NCBI GenBank assembly: GCA_964036045.1
Contig: OZ038397.1
Span: 22,007,232-22,071,231, forward strand
Direction of reading: 5' to 3'
Source of the DNA: Eutreptiella sp. 'Long Island Sound 2002'
Lineage: Eukaryota; Euglenozoa; Euglenophyceae; Eutreptiales; Eutreptiaceae
Length of the DNA stretch: 64,000 nt
Position numbers and translations under genes: made by a program. The notes beneath the pieces are model-generated. The model saw only the letters and a list, made by a program, of their open reading frames with translations. It had not been told where the DNA came from and searched no databases. Positions 22,966 through 33,621 of this stretch are shown here, one piece after another. Within the stretch, counting starts at the first letter, position 1. Each line of letters begins with the position of its first letter.

Positions 22966-23559
22966 TTTATCCCGGGAACACCCCTGCAAACCACCCCCCT
23001 ACAGAAGCGTGCATGATCCATTCAAAACAGCATCGGGGGTGCAGAATTCAGGACCCTGGGACCCATGGCAAGCCTCAGACTAAAACAAAAAATCCCTGGT
23101 GTACCAGCAGGGGGGCTGTAGGGTGCAGACTTCAGGACCCTGGGACCCGTGGCTACCGGTGGTGAAAAACAGCCGACTTTTCGCACAGCGCGGGCACAGC
23201 GCACGGTGCGCCCCCTGCGTGTGTGTGTCGCTTTTGCCGTCTCCCTCACGTGCTTTCAGCCTTGGTCCCCATCCCTCCCTCCCTCCCTACTTCCCTGACT
23301 GCCCCCCTGTCCCACCTCGCCTCCCTCACCCCCTTCCTCCCCTGCACACTTTCGCCCCCCCCCCCCCCCCAACCGGCACACAGGGCCCCAAAAATGCCAG
23401 ATACCAAATTGCCCGGCAACATCTGCCCTCCGATGGCACTGCACACTCCATGTGCGGGATGGAATGAGGGAGTTTTTCAGGGGATGCTGCCAACCCCCAA
23501 CCCCCCTCCGCCCTTTAGAAAACACACGGTCCAATTTGTGTCACAGGATGTCCGCTAAG

Positions 23560-23810
23560 GGACTTTGGCCTACCCACCTTGCCTGCTACCCACCCATTCA
23601 GCTACGTCCTTTGGAACCGGGGTCCGGCGCATGTTTTGCTCAGCGTCCATTGGGGCCCATCATCTTGTTTGCAAATGTCCATCAGAGCCGACCGTATGTG
23701 GCTTGCATGGGCCCACCAGGGGCCATGACCTGTTTTGCAAGCATCCACCACCAAGGCTCGCGGTTCACCGCATATCTTGCAAGCATCCACTTGTTTTAGA
23801 AGGGGGGAGT
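23560..23810. repeat. Degenerate repeat field, left part
   Basis: Loosely repeated words such as GTCCATCA, CCACCAGGG, CATGACCTGTTTTGCA and AGCATCCACCA recur at roughly 40-60 bp. The same vocabulary resumes at 27460-28160, so the 68-bp array sits inside this older field. Confidence 0.5.
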
Positions 23811-23894
23811 GGGGTCTTAGATCCAAGGGTTTGTGTACGAAAATTAGGGCCAAAAAAGAATCATGTGTCAGACCTCTTGGGCGGGGGGTCGGAC

Positions 23895-26800
23895 GAGGGG
23901 GGTGTGACCTAATTAAAAAAACAGACAAATGCAAACCAGAGGAAATGCACTCCACAGTCAGACAAGGGGGGTGTGACCTAATTAAAAAACAGACAAATGC
24001 AAACCAGAGGAAATGCACTCCACAGTCAGACAAGGGGGGTGTGACCTAATTAAAAAACAGACAAATGCAAACCAGAGGAAATGCACTCCACAGTCAGACG
24101 AGGGGGGTGTGACCTAATTAAAAAACAGACAAATGCAAACCAGAGGAAATGCACTCCACAGTCAGACGAGGGGGGTGTGACCTAATTAAAAAACAGACAA
24201 ATGCAAACCAGAGGAAATGCACTCCACAGTCAGACGAGGGGGGTGTGACCTAATTAAAAAACAGACAAATGCAAACCAGAGGAAATGCACTCCACAGTCA
24301 GACAAGGGGGGTGTGACCTAATTAAAAAACAGACAAATGCAAACCAGAGGAAATGCACTCCACAGTCAGACAAGGGGGGTGTGACCTAATTAAAAAACAG
24401 ACAAATGCAAACCAGAGGAAATGCACTCCACATTCAGACAAGGGGGGTGTGACCTAATCAAAAAACAGACAAATGCAAACCAGAGGAAATAACCTCCACA
24501 GTCAGACAAGGGGGGTGTGACCTAATTAAAAAACAGACAAATGCAAACCAGAGGAAATGCACTCCACAGTCAGACAAGGGGGGTGTGACCTAATTAAAAA
24601 ACAGACAAATGCAAACCAGAGGAAATGCACTCCACAGTCAGACAAGGGGGGTGTGACCTAATTAAAAAACAGACAAATGCAAACCAGAGGAAATGCACTC
24701 CACAGTCAGACAAGGGGGGTGTGACCTAATAAAAAAACAGACAAATGCAAACCAGAGGAAATGCACTCCACAGTCAGACAAGGGGGGTGTGACCTAATTA
24801 AAAAACAGACAAATGCAAACCAGAGGAAATAACCTCCACAGTCAGACAAGGGGGGTGTGACCTAATTAAAAAACAGACAAATGCAAACCAGAGGAAATGC
24901 ACTCCACAGTCAGACAAGGGGGGTGTGACCTAATTAAAAAACAGACAAATGCAAACCAGAGGAAAGGCACTCCACAGTCAGACAAGGGGGGTGTGACCTA
25001 ATTAAAAAACAGACAAATGCAAACCAGAGGAAATGCACTCCACAGTCAGACGAGGGGGGTGTGACCTAATTAAAAAACAGACAAATGCAAACCAGAGGAA
25101 ATGCACTCCACAGTCAGACAAGGGGGGTGTGACCTAATTAAAAAACAGACAAATGCAAACCAGAGGAAATGCACTCCACAGTCAGACAAGGGGGGTGTGA
25201 CCTAATTAAAAAACAGACAAATGCAAACCAGAGGAAATGCACTCCACAGTCAGACAAGGGGGGTGTGACCTAATTAAAAAACAGACAAATGCAAACCAGA
25301 GGAAATGCACTCCACATTCAGACAAGGGGGGTGTGACCTAATCAAAAAACAGACAAATGCAAACCAGAGGAAATAACCTCCACAGTCAGACAAGGGGGGT
25401 GTGACCTAATTAAAAAACAGACAAATGCAAACCAGAGGAAATGCACTCCACAGTCAGACAAGGGGGGTGTGACCTAATTAAAAAACAGACAAATGCAAAC
25501 CAGAGGAAATGCACTCCACAGTCAGACAAGGGGGGTGTGACCTAATTAAAAAACAGACAAATGCAAACCAGAGGAAATGCACTCCACAGTCAGACAAGGG
25601 GGGTGTGACCTAATAAAAAAACAGACAAATGCAAACCAGAGGAAATGCACTCCACAGTCAGACAAGGGGGGTGTGACCTAATTAAAAAACAGACAAATGC
25701 AAACCAGAGGAAATAACCTCCACAGTCAGACAAGGGGGGTGTGACCTAATTAAAAAACAGACAAATGCAAACCAGAGGAAATGCACTCCACAGTCAGACA
25801 AGGGGGGTGTGACCTAATTAAAAAACAGACAAATGCAAACCAGAGGAAAGGCACTCCACAGTCAGACAAGGGGGGTGTGACCTAATTAAAAAACAGACAA
25901 ATGCAAACCAGAGGAAATGCACTCCACAGTCAGACGAGGGGGGTGTGACCTAATTAAAAAACAGACAAATGCAAACCAGAGGAAATGCACTCCACAGTCA
26001 GACAAGGGGGGTGTGACCTAATTAAAAAAAAAGACAAATGCAAACCAGAGGAAATGCACTCCACAGTCAGACAAGGGGGGTGTGACCTAATTAAAAAACA
26101 GACAAATGCAAACCAGAGGAAATGCACTCCACAGTCAGACAAGGGGGGTGTGACCTAATTAAAAAACAGACAAATGCAAACCAGAGGAAATGCACTCCAC
26201 AGTCAGACAAGGGGGGTGTGACCTAATAAAAAAACAGACAAATGCAAACCAGAGGAAATGCACTCCACAGTCAGACAAGGGGGGTGTGACCTAATTAAAA
26301 AACAGACAAATGCAAACCAGAGGAAATAACCTCCACAGTCAGACAAGGGGGGTGTGACCTAATTAAAAAACAGACAAATGCAAACCAGAGGAAATGCACT
26401 CCACAGTCAGACGAGGGGGGTGTGACCTAATTAAAAAACAGACAAATGCAAACCAGAGGAAATGCACTCCACAGTCAGACAAGGGGGGTGTGACCTAATT
26501 AAAAAACAGACAAATGCAAACCAGAGGAAATGCACTCCACAGTCAGACGAGGGGGGTGTGACCTAATTAAAAAACAGACAAATGCAAACCAGAGGAAATG
26601 CACTCCACAGTCAGACAAGGGGGGTGTGACCTAATTAAAAAAAAAGACAAATGCAAACCAGAGGAAATGCACTCCACAGTCAGACAAGGGGGGTGTGACC
26701 TAATTAAAAAACAGACAAATGCAAACCAGAGGAAATGCACTCCACAGTCAGACAAGGGGGGTGTGACCTAATTAAAAAACAGACAAATGCAAACCAGAGG

Positions 26801-27440
26801 AAATGCACTCCACAGTCAGACAAGGGGGGTGTGACCTAATTAAAAAAAAAGACAAATGCAAACCAGAGGAAATGCACTCCACAGTCAGACGAGGGGGGTG
26901 TGACCTAATTAAAAAACAGACAAATGCAAACCAGAGGAAATGCACTCCACAGTCAGACAAGGGGGGTGTGACCTAATTAAAAAACAGACAAATGCAAACC
27001 AGAGGAAATGCACTCCACAGTCAGACAAGGGGGGTGTGACCTAATTAAAAAAACAGACAAATGCAAACCAGAGGAAATGCACTCCACAGTCAGACAAGGG
27101 GGGTGTGACCTAATTAAAAAACAGACAAATGCAAACCAGAGGAAATGCACTCCACAGTCAGACAAGGGGGGTGTGACCTAATTAAAAAACAGACAAATGC
27201 AAACCAGAGGAAATGCACTCCACAGTCAGACAAGGGGGGTGTGACCTAATTAAAAAACAGACAAATGCAAACCAGAGGAAATGCACTCCACAGTCAGACG
27301 AGGGGGGTGTGACCTAATTAAAAAACAGACAAATGCAAACCAGAGGAAATGCACTCCACAGTCAGACGAGGGGGGTGTGACCTAATTAAAAAACAGACAA
27401 ATGCAAACCAGAGGAAATGCACTCCACAGTCAGACGAGGA
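23895..27440. repeat. 68-bp minisatellite, about 52 copies
   Basis: Units of 68 bp contain GACCTAATTAAAAAACAGAC, GCAAACCAGAGGAAATGCAC and TCCACAGTCAGAC followed by six G. Variants (AAATAACCTCC at about 24490, 24830, 25372, 25711 and 26327; CATTCAGACA at about 24434 and 25315) recur about 882 bp apart, which shows a higher-order duplication of 13 units. Some units carry an extra A or AAAAAAAAG in place of AAAAACAG. Minus-strand open frames through the array are repeat artefacts. Confidence 0.97.
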
Positions 27441-27459
27441 GGGGGGGGTCCTTCTATTG

Positions 27460-28160
27460 TTTCATGTTCTATACCACAAGTCTGACCACAGTCCATCACA
27501 TGATTGGTTAGGTTGTGCCAGAGTCTACCATGGGCCACCACATGTTCTGCAGCGGCCCACTAGAGCCAATCAAGTCTATTGCACAGCATAGCTCTGCCAG
27601 GGTCCACCACACGTTTTTACAATGGCACACCAAAGTCCATCACCTGCTTTGCAGCGCTCGAGTGGGGTCCACCCAATGCTGTGCACACGTCCACTAGGGT
27701 CCGTCATGCGTCTTGAAGGGTCTACCAGGGCCATGGTGTGGTTTGCATGAGTCCACCAGCCATCATGTGCTCAACGCATGATGGACCCTTCCCCAGCACT
27801 TAATGGGCCCTGAAGGACCCACGCAAAGCACTTGTTGACGCCTGCTGGGCCATTGCTAGACCCGTGATCGGCCCTGGTGGGCCTTTGCCACACATACTAT
27901 GGGCCCTGGTGGACCCTTGCAAAACACGGGTTGGTCATGTTGGACGCTTGACCAAAGGTCACAATATATGGCACAAGTGGACACTCGCCCACAAACCCCA
28001 TACCCCACCACAGTCCGGGCTTGGGGTAGTGGACCACCCCCTATTTTGGGTTCAAAGGCCGGGGTGCAATTTGGTGGATCACCAAATGTTACCCACTTGG
28101 TGCACAACATACTCGGGCATTTTGCAAGTTGTTTCGGGGTTCCACTGCCCATGCAGTGTG
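27460..28160. repeat. Degenerate repeat field, right part
   Basis: Diverged repeats share GTCCACCA, CCATCA, TTTGCA and GGGCCCTGGTGGACC-like words in both orientations. No gene is recognised. It is continuous in style with 23560-23810. Confidence 0.45.
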
Positions 28161-29749
28161 CCAGTTTGCTCCACCAAGGGAAGGGGGCCATGACGTCAGG
28201 TTTTTGGAGATAACCAGCATGATCTTGACCTTATGCCAGATGCAATCATTTCCAAGCAACACTGTCACAATTGAACTTGTTCCTCATAAAGCACCTTGCA
28301 CAAACACATTTTGTTCGGTTCCCTTTTCAGCCGCTTTATGGTGCCTCTAAGTCACTGACTTCAGTACGGGGCAAGACGACCCCGTTTCATAACCCGACAA
28401 ACAGCCACACAGAGTGCATCATCCGGCAATACACAACAACCTTCTGACGCACCCAAGTCACTCCCAATCCACAACCCCCTCCATCGTGACTGGTCTCACT
28501 AGACGGCAAGAGGTCGTCCTGCAAAAATTCACCTTCTCCGGCCAGCGACTCCACCAAAATGCACTCATCAGACGATACTGCATCAGGGGGTGACATACTC
28601 CTCAACCACCAGTTCCACCGGCACCAAACTGGTGCCCACCGCGATGCCTCCTGACCCCTTGTGTAACAGCCCCCACAACAACAAGGGAAGGGGGACCCAG
28701 CCCGGACTGAAATGCACAAGTCACTGCACGAGATGCAAAGGCCACTGTACTGTGTCATCTCAACCACATTAATGAATCCGTGGTTGCAAAAGTGCAACCT
28801 CCAGAAATCGGCGATATCAACAGCACAGGATGGGATTGCTGCAACGCCAATGCATGTGTATAAGGGAACACATATACATGCATGCGTGCATAAGCATGCA
28901 GCAACGTAAGCACGAACACAGCAGTGATAACGACACACTTACTTCCATACGAACACGCAATCAACGGCAGCAAAACAGCACGAATGCTGCCTCGCACGTA
29001 ATACACATGGGCTAGGGTACTGTACAAGTGAAGAAAAAAAAACGACCACACAATCGTCAATTTTCAGAATAGCGTATGGGAGAATTCTATGGGTATGGAG
29101 TAGCAGTGCGGGGCTGTGCTTGCTACACACAAATGGATGCACCGCAGGTGTCCTGATACTGCGAAATTTTGTTGGTACTGTGCACCGATGAACGCATCTG
29201 CACGTGCTGACGGTTGCAACTGCAGATGCTCACAGGCGTTTTGGGCACAAGTGCCATATTAACATGTGATACGAGACACGGGGGGATACTGTTTGGAGAC
29301 CTTGTGCGGCGCTCGCCGCAGTGGAATGTGCCTCCTCCCGTGGATGGCAGTGTATCCAGGCGCAAAAACGCTGTGCACAGACAACCACTGACACCCAATT
29401 CACGGAACAGAGCACAGCACCGGCGCAGCATTGACCCGGCGACCAATACCCTGTGGTCCGTGGGGCTGATGGACAAGACTGAACCCACGCCGCCGGCCCC
29501 CGAGCCGCCAGCACTGAGGCAGATGGGGTGCAACAGCCCCGTCAGGGGGTGGACGGGTGGACGGTGCACAGCACGCGCACCGCGCCCAACGCTGTGGTGA
29601 GTTTGCCGGGATGGGCCGGAGGGATGGCGTACCTACCCCCGGGGGGTGGGGGGCTGGGGGCGCGAAATGGGGAACCTGGCCCATTGACTGCACCATCCAC
29701 CCCCCCACCCACATCAGACGGGGTTTCCTCAGGGAAAACATGGAATTTA
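28160..29749. other. Intergenic region, no recognised gene
   Basis: Open frames on the minus strand (28387-28938, 29123-29569) show no domain and are rich in Cys or Pro in irregular patterns. The segment 28390-28620, minus strand, has acidic, coding-looking sequence (SSDECILVESLAGEGEF) and could be part of an exon, but no splice partner is evident. Confidence 0.35.
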
Positions 29750-29984
29750 GGGGGCGTTTTCGCACAGCGCGGGCACAGCGCGGGCACAGCGCCAATTATT
29801 ACGGTGTTCATCCCGGGAACACCCCTGAAACCCCCCCCCCCTACAGAAGAGTGCATGATCCATTCAAAACCGCATCGGGGGTGTGGAGTTCAGGACCCTG
29901 GGACCCGTGGCTACCGGTGGTGGAAGACAGCCGGCTTTTCGCACGGCGCGCGCACAGCGCGGTCACAGCGCACGGTGCACCCCC
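29750..29984. mobile_element. 235-bp short element with GGGGG inverted ends
   Basis: The left end is GGGGGCGTTTTCGCACAGCG. The right end, read on the other strand, is GGGGGTGCACCGTGCGCTGT. Both ends carry tandem 11-bp GC-rich units (GCACAGCGCGG type). The flanks show TTA on both sides, compatible with a 3-bp target duplication. Parts recur at 14845-14904 (left end), 22965-23217 (middle and right end) and 16715-16870 (inverted). No protein is encoded. Confidence 0.5.
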
Positions 29985-30119
29985 TTATTCAACGGGATGC
30001 CGCACGGGCAGCGCCCCTGCTCCCTCGGCTGTGCACCCCCACGAAATCATCTTGGAGGACTTCCCTGTCGCTGCCGCGTCGGGGGCCTCCTTTCGGAAGG
30101 CGCAACAACGTATTCCGGG

Positions 30120-30948
30120 CTAAGGCTTGAGACCGTATTTCTTGCAGTGGTCCCGGTACACCTGCTCCGTGATGCGGAATCCCCAATGCTGCAGCGTTTG
30201 GCGAATCACAGGGCTCACGGTCTTGTCATCGTACTTTTTGCCCTTTTTGTTGATCTGGTTGCACAGCTGGATCCTCCAGCGCCCGGTGGGGCCGAAGCAC
30301 CGCAGACCCCGCCCGATCTGGCGCTCGTCGTCGGTGGTGCGCCGCCCTAAGTAGAAGCGGCAGTACCACTGGAACCAGCCGTAGGGGTCGCAGGCGTTGA
30401 TCCACCCGGAGCTCTCCCACATGTCCAGGTCGCCGCCGCACTTGACCTTGTACGTGTTGACCTCGTTCCGGTACGTGGGGGAGGTGACCCGGCTCCCGAT
30501 GTGCAGGCCGGCGAACCAGTCCACGGGGAACTCCTTCCACTCGTCGGCGCCGTACTGGACCCCGGTGACCCCGGACTTGATGGGGCGGAAGTACGTGCCC
30601 CCGAAGCTGCCCAGCTGCATGACCTCCTTCGGGGTGAGGTTGGGGCGGAACTCGGGATGGTCCGGGAACTCCAGCTCGCCGGCGGCGTTGCGCTCGGGGA
30701 TGGGCTGCTGCTTGGGCAACACCGTTCCAGGGGGGGGCGCAGGGACGGTTGGACTTTTGTACTGCCCAGGGGCAGACTTCTCCGGCGGAATGTCGAGCTT
30801 GGCCAGCTTGTCCTCGTTGTACTCCACCTTTGACTTCTGCCGTGCAGACTTGCGCATTGGGGTGGTTGGAGGCTCTTTGGACGCAGTCCGCTTTGTAGAG
30901 GCCTTGGTTGCCTGCTTTTTATTCTTCCTTGGGGGACCTTCACTTCCA

Positions 30949-31001
<53 letters not shown>

Positions 31002-31100
31002 ACTGCTGCTGCTGCTACTGCTGCTGCTGTCACTGTCACTTTCGCTGTCGAGCAGCTTCTCTCGGCTGCTGTCAACCACATCCACTTCTTTGCTGGTCAT
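30120..31100 (-). CDS. Conserved eukaryotic protein of unknown function, Ser-rich amino terminus
   Basis: Translated from the ATG at 31100 this gives 326 residues; the frame extends upstream to 31193 without another good start. The first third is acidic, with a long polyserine run (30955-31060) coded mostly by one repeated serine triplet, then Lys-rich sequence. From about residue 135 comes a conserved domain: FRPNLTPKEVMQLGSFGGTY, SRVTSPTYRNEVNTYKVKCG, DPYGWFQWYCRFYLGRRTTD, then ERQIGRGLRCFGPTGRWR, ending SPVIRQTLQHWGFRITE. I recognise this pattern from uncharacterised proteins in fungi, algae and other protists; no function is known to me. The lysine-rich linker would fit a nuclear protein, which is inference. 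A possible upstream 3' splice site (TTTTCAG) lies about 35 bp before the start. Confidence 0.85.
30955..31060. repeat. CTG/CTA trinucleotide microsatellite inside the gene
   Basis: About 30 triplets, mostly CTG on the plus strand with scattered CTA, read as serine codons (AGC/AGT) on the minus strand. The length may vary between individuals. Confidence 0.9.
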
Positions 31101-31239
31101 TGTGCTGGTAGAGGAACAGAAGCAAATCCTGAAAATGTGTGCAAGATGCACTGCTGACGTTACCATGTTGTGAATTTTTGGTGACTCCCTCACGTACTCA
31201 ACAGGGGGATCGATAGCGCAACATCAGTGCAGTCGTCAA

Positions 31240-31800
31240 ACAACTTTCAATGAACCGTCCTGTTCCAACAAAAGCGTTGTTCAAACTGGTAGACCCTGTC
31301 CCCGCTCCATAAACATCATCCTCACTCCACAGATGTTTGTTTGGACAGTAAAAACCCCCTTCCCCAGTCCCTAAAATCCATTCCCGCTCCAAACTTTTTT
31401 GTTCAAACTGGTGAAACCCCCATCCGCCCCATAAATGGGATCTCCACTCCACAGATTTTCGTTTAAATTGGAAAAAAACCCCATCCCTCATGCAAATTCC
31501 ATCCCGCTCAAGAATTTTTTGTTCAGGCTGGTGAAACCCACATCCCTGCCCCAAAAACGCCATCCCTGCTCCAAAGATCTTTGTTCAAACATTTCAAGCC
31601 CCTATCCCTGCTCCACTATTCCATCTGCTCGACAACTGTTGTTCAAACAGTAAAAACCCACATTCATAAACTCCATCCCCGCTCCAGATATTTTTGCTTA
31701 AACGCGTATAGCCCCCTTCCCCGCTCCGTAAAACACATCTTCCCTCCAGAGATTTTTATTCCAGTCGGTGAAACTCCATCCATGCTCCACACTGTACGAA
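31240..31800. repeat. Diverged tandem repeat of about 60 bp, about 9 units
   Basis: The words TTGTTCAAACTGGTGAAACC, CATCCCCGCTCCA and ATTTTTGTT return at roughly 60-bp intervals with many substitutions. No coding sequence is seen. Confidence 0.7.
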
Positions 31801-31942
31801 GATCGGGTCCCAAAAAAGGAAGGAGGGACCCCGATTGCCATCTTACTTACAGGCGCAATTTTCACACAAAATTATCCCCGCCTGAAATTTCCCCCCTCCC
31901 CGATGGCATGGGTTGGGTAAAGGCAGTTATTATCTATGCCGA

Positions 31943-32733
31943 GGGGGAGTGTTTGCCCTGCGCGCGCCCTGTGCATTACTTTTACAGATGTAGTCCACAA
32001 CGTCACCATTACCCAATGAAGCCTTGGGCTAGGGAATGTGATGACGGTCGTGTTGGGGAGCGACCGCAAACGGGGGTTCAATCAACAAAAGGGTCCAAAG
32101 GAACTTCCGGAGGGACGACAATTGTGGGAATTGATGGGGATGGTGGTAGAGACTCGAGACCGGGGATACCAAAGGAGATAGAATCCACGGGGCATTGATG
32201 ATTGACGACCCGCACACCATTGATCATACCGCAACTCCACCTGCCCATCGTGCAAAAGGCCAACCACCTTCATGGGTATCCGAGGCCCAGTAGACCTGGT
32301 GTAGGACACCCTATCCCCAATGCTCAACTCCATAACAGATAGCAAAAGAGGTCTAAGGACGTGAGGGGCAAAAATTGATGCTCCATAGCAGACACGCCAA
32401 ATGTATCACCATGTACCCAACTCAGTGTGCCTGTCTCAAAATACACATAGATGCACCTTGTGGGCCTTAAATGCATCAAATTGGGCGACCTAGGGGACAA
32501 TAGGTGAGGGAAAGGGGCTGGTCCATATCCCCATCTGGAAAGGGGCTGGCCCATATCCCCAACACGAAAGGGGCAAGTCCACGAGGAGAAATCATCCCAA
32601 ATCACCCCATCCCACCCACCCACCCACCCACCCATCCGAGGGGTAGAATTCACCCCAAAAATAGGGGCAGGAATCAGAATTAGCCCAAGAAGTTGACCTG
32701 CAAGTTGCAAGCGCCCTGCGCACTAACGCTCCC
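31943..32733. mobile_element. 791-bp element with M1-like ends
   Basis: The left end GGGGGAGTGTTTGCCC and the right end (opposite strand) GGGAGCGTTAGTGCGC match those of the 715-bp elements, including GC-rich units (GCCCTGCGCGC). The interior is unrelated to theirs. It contains GGGGCTGG and CCATATCCCC words at 32510-32585 that faintly resemble the 25-bp array read in reverse. No gene is recognised. Confidence 0.4.
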
Positions 32734-32997
32734 TTCGAGTGTCTATTTGTGACCCACATCCCAATTTACATACACAGCCTACATCCCATTCCCATTTTAA
32801 CCTATGTCGCACAATGTGTTATGCTGCAATTACCGAAGGGCACATGTCAACATCTGCCTGGCTAGGGGTGAACAACCATGGCTAGGGCTTTGTGGTGGCT
32901 TGTCCGCTTTTTGTTGGTGTGGGTTCTGTTTCAAGCTGTGTTTGGTGTCTTCTTTTGGCAAGACAAGCAGGCACATCAGCAACGGGCAGATCGAGCA

Positions 32998-33006
32998 CAT
33001 CAAGCC
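32998..33006 (+). repeat. Left 9-bp flanking repeat (candidate target-site duplication)
   Basis: CATCAAGCC lies immediately outside the left inverted end and is matched exactly at 41011-41019 immediately outside the right end. Confidence 0.55.
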
Positions 33007-33180
33007 GTGAAAAATGTAAGTCGTGTACAAAAAAACCGTATAGTCGTGTAATTTTTTTGCTGTAAATGCGTGTAATTTTTTTTTTGCTGTAAGTCGTGTG
33101 AATTATAAAAAAAAATTGAATTTTTTAATTTTTGCGGCAAGTCATGTAATTTTTTTTTTGCTGTAAGTCGTGTAAATTAT
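33007..33180 (+). repeat. Left inverted end and subterminal repeats
   Basis: The AT-rich unit TGCTGTAAGTCGTGTAA with T runs is repeated about five times. It includes ACAAAAAAACCGTATAGTCG, which is found exactly, inverted, at the right end near 40950. Confidence 0.75.
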
Positions 33181-33620
33181 AAAAAAAATTAAAAAATTGA
33201 AAGAAATCCAACCTTTGCAATACATGCGCAATATGTACAGCTGCCGCTTCCGTACGGCACCCCATAGCGACCTTAACGATGGGACACCGAGTCCACAAAG
33301 CACATAGTACTCTGCGTGGCCACCAATTAGTTGGGACTCGGCCAATATAACATAGTTTCACATGTTGTCATTGGCACTAGACTCAAAATCAGGCCCAAGA
33401 GAAGAGTCTTGACAGGGCCATGGCCAACATCCAGTGTGCCTGCACTGGGAACAAAATCAGGCTCAAGAAAAAGAGTCCCGACAGGGCCATGGCCAACGCT
33501 ACTGCCACCATTATAGGCCACCAAGGCACTGGCATGGGGCCAATATTATAGCAATCTTATACGCTCCACCATTGGTACACCAAACGGCGGAGGAAAATAC
33601 AGCCCACAAAACATGCACCC
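33181..33620. other. Spacer between left end and protease gene, no gene
   Basis: It holds a direct repeat of about 75 bp with ATCAGGC and AGAGTC words and GACAGGGCCATGGCCAAC (33380-33500). No reading frame of note. Confidence 0.45.
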
Positions 33621-33621
33621 G

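Larger units (their letters stand above)
17199..23551. repeat. Segmental tandem duplication, copy 2
   Basis: This is a near-identical copy of 11116-17198. Differences seen are one 18-bp in-frame insertion in the thioredoxin gene, variation in the number of 11-bp GC-rich units, one 8-bp repeat-unit difference (CTCACTGT), G/C-run lengths, and a different arrangement near the 3' end. There, 22790-23248 holds about 460 bp, while copy 1 has about 190 bp in which the homologous 155-bp segment is inverted. After that the copies run in parallel again (23249-23551 with 16898-17193). Confidence 0.93.

Noticed and set aside
25954-27165. Minus-strand 62-codon frames inside the 68-bp array
   Set aside because: The same peptide recurs by repeat periodicity and depends on units with an extra A.
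23895-27440. CRISPR array, because of evenly spaced direct repeats
   Set aside because: There are no unique spacers: the whole 68-bp unit is repeated. The context is eukaryotic and no cas genes are present.
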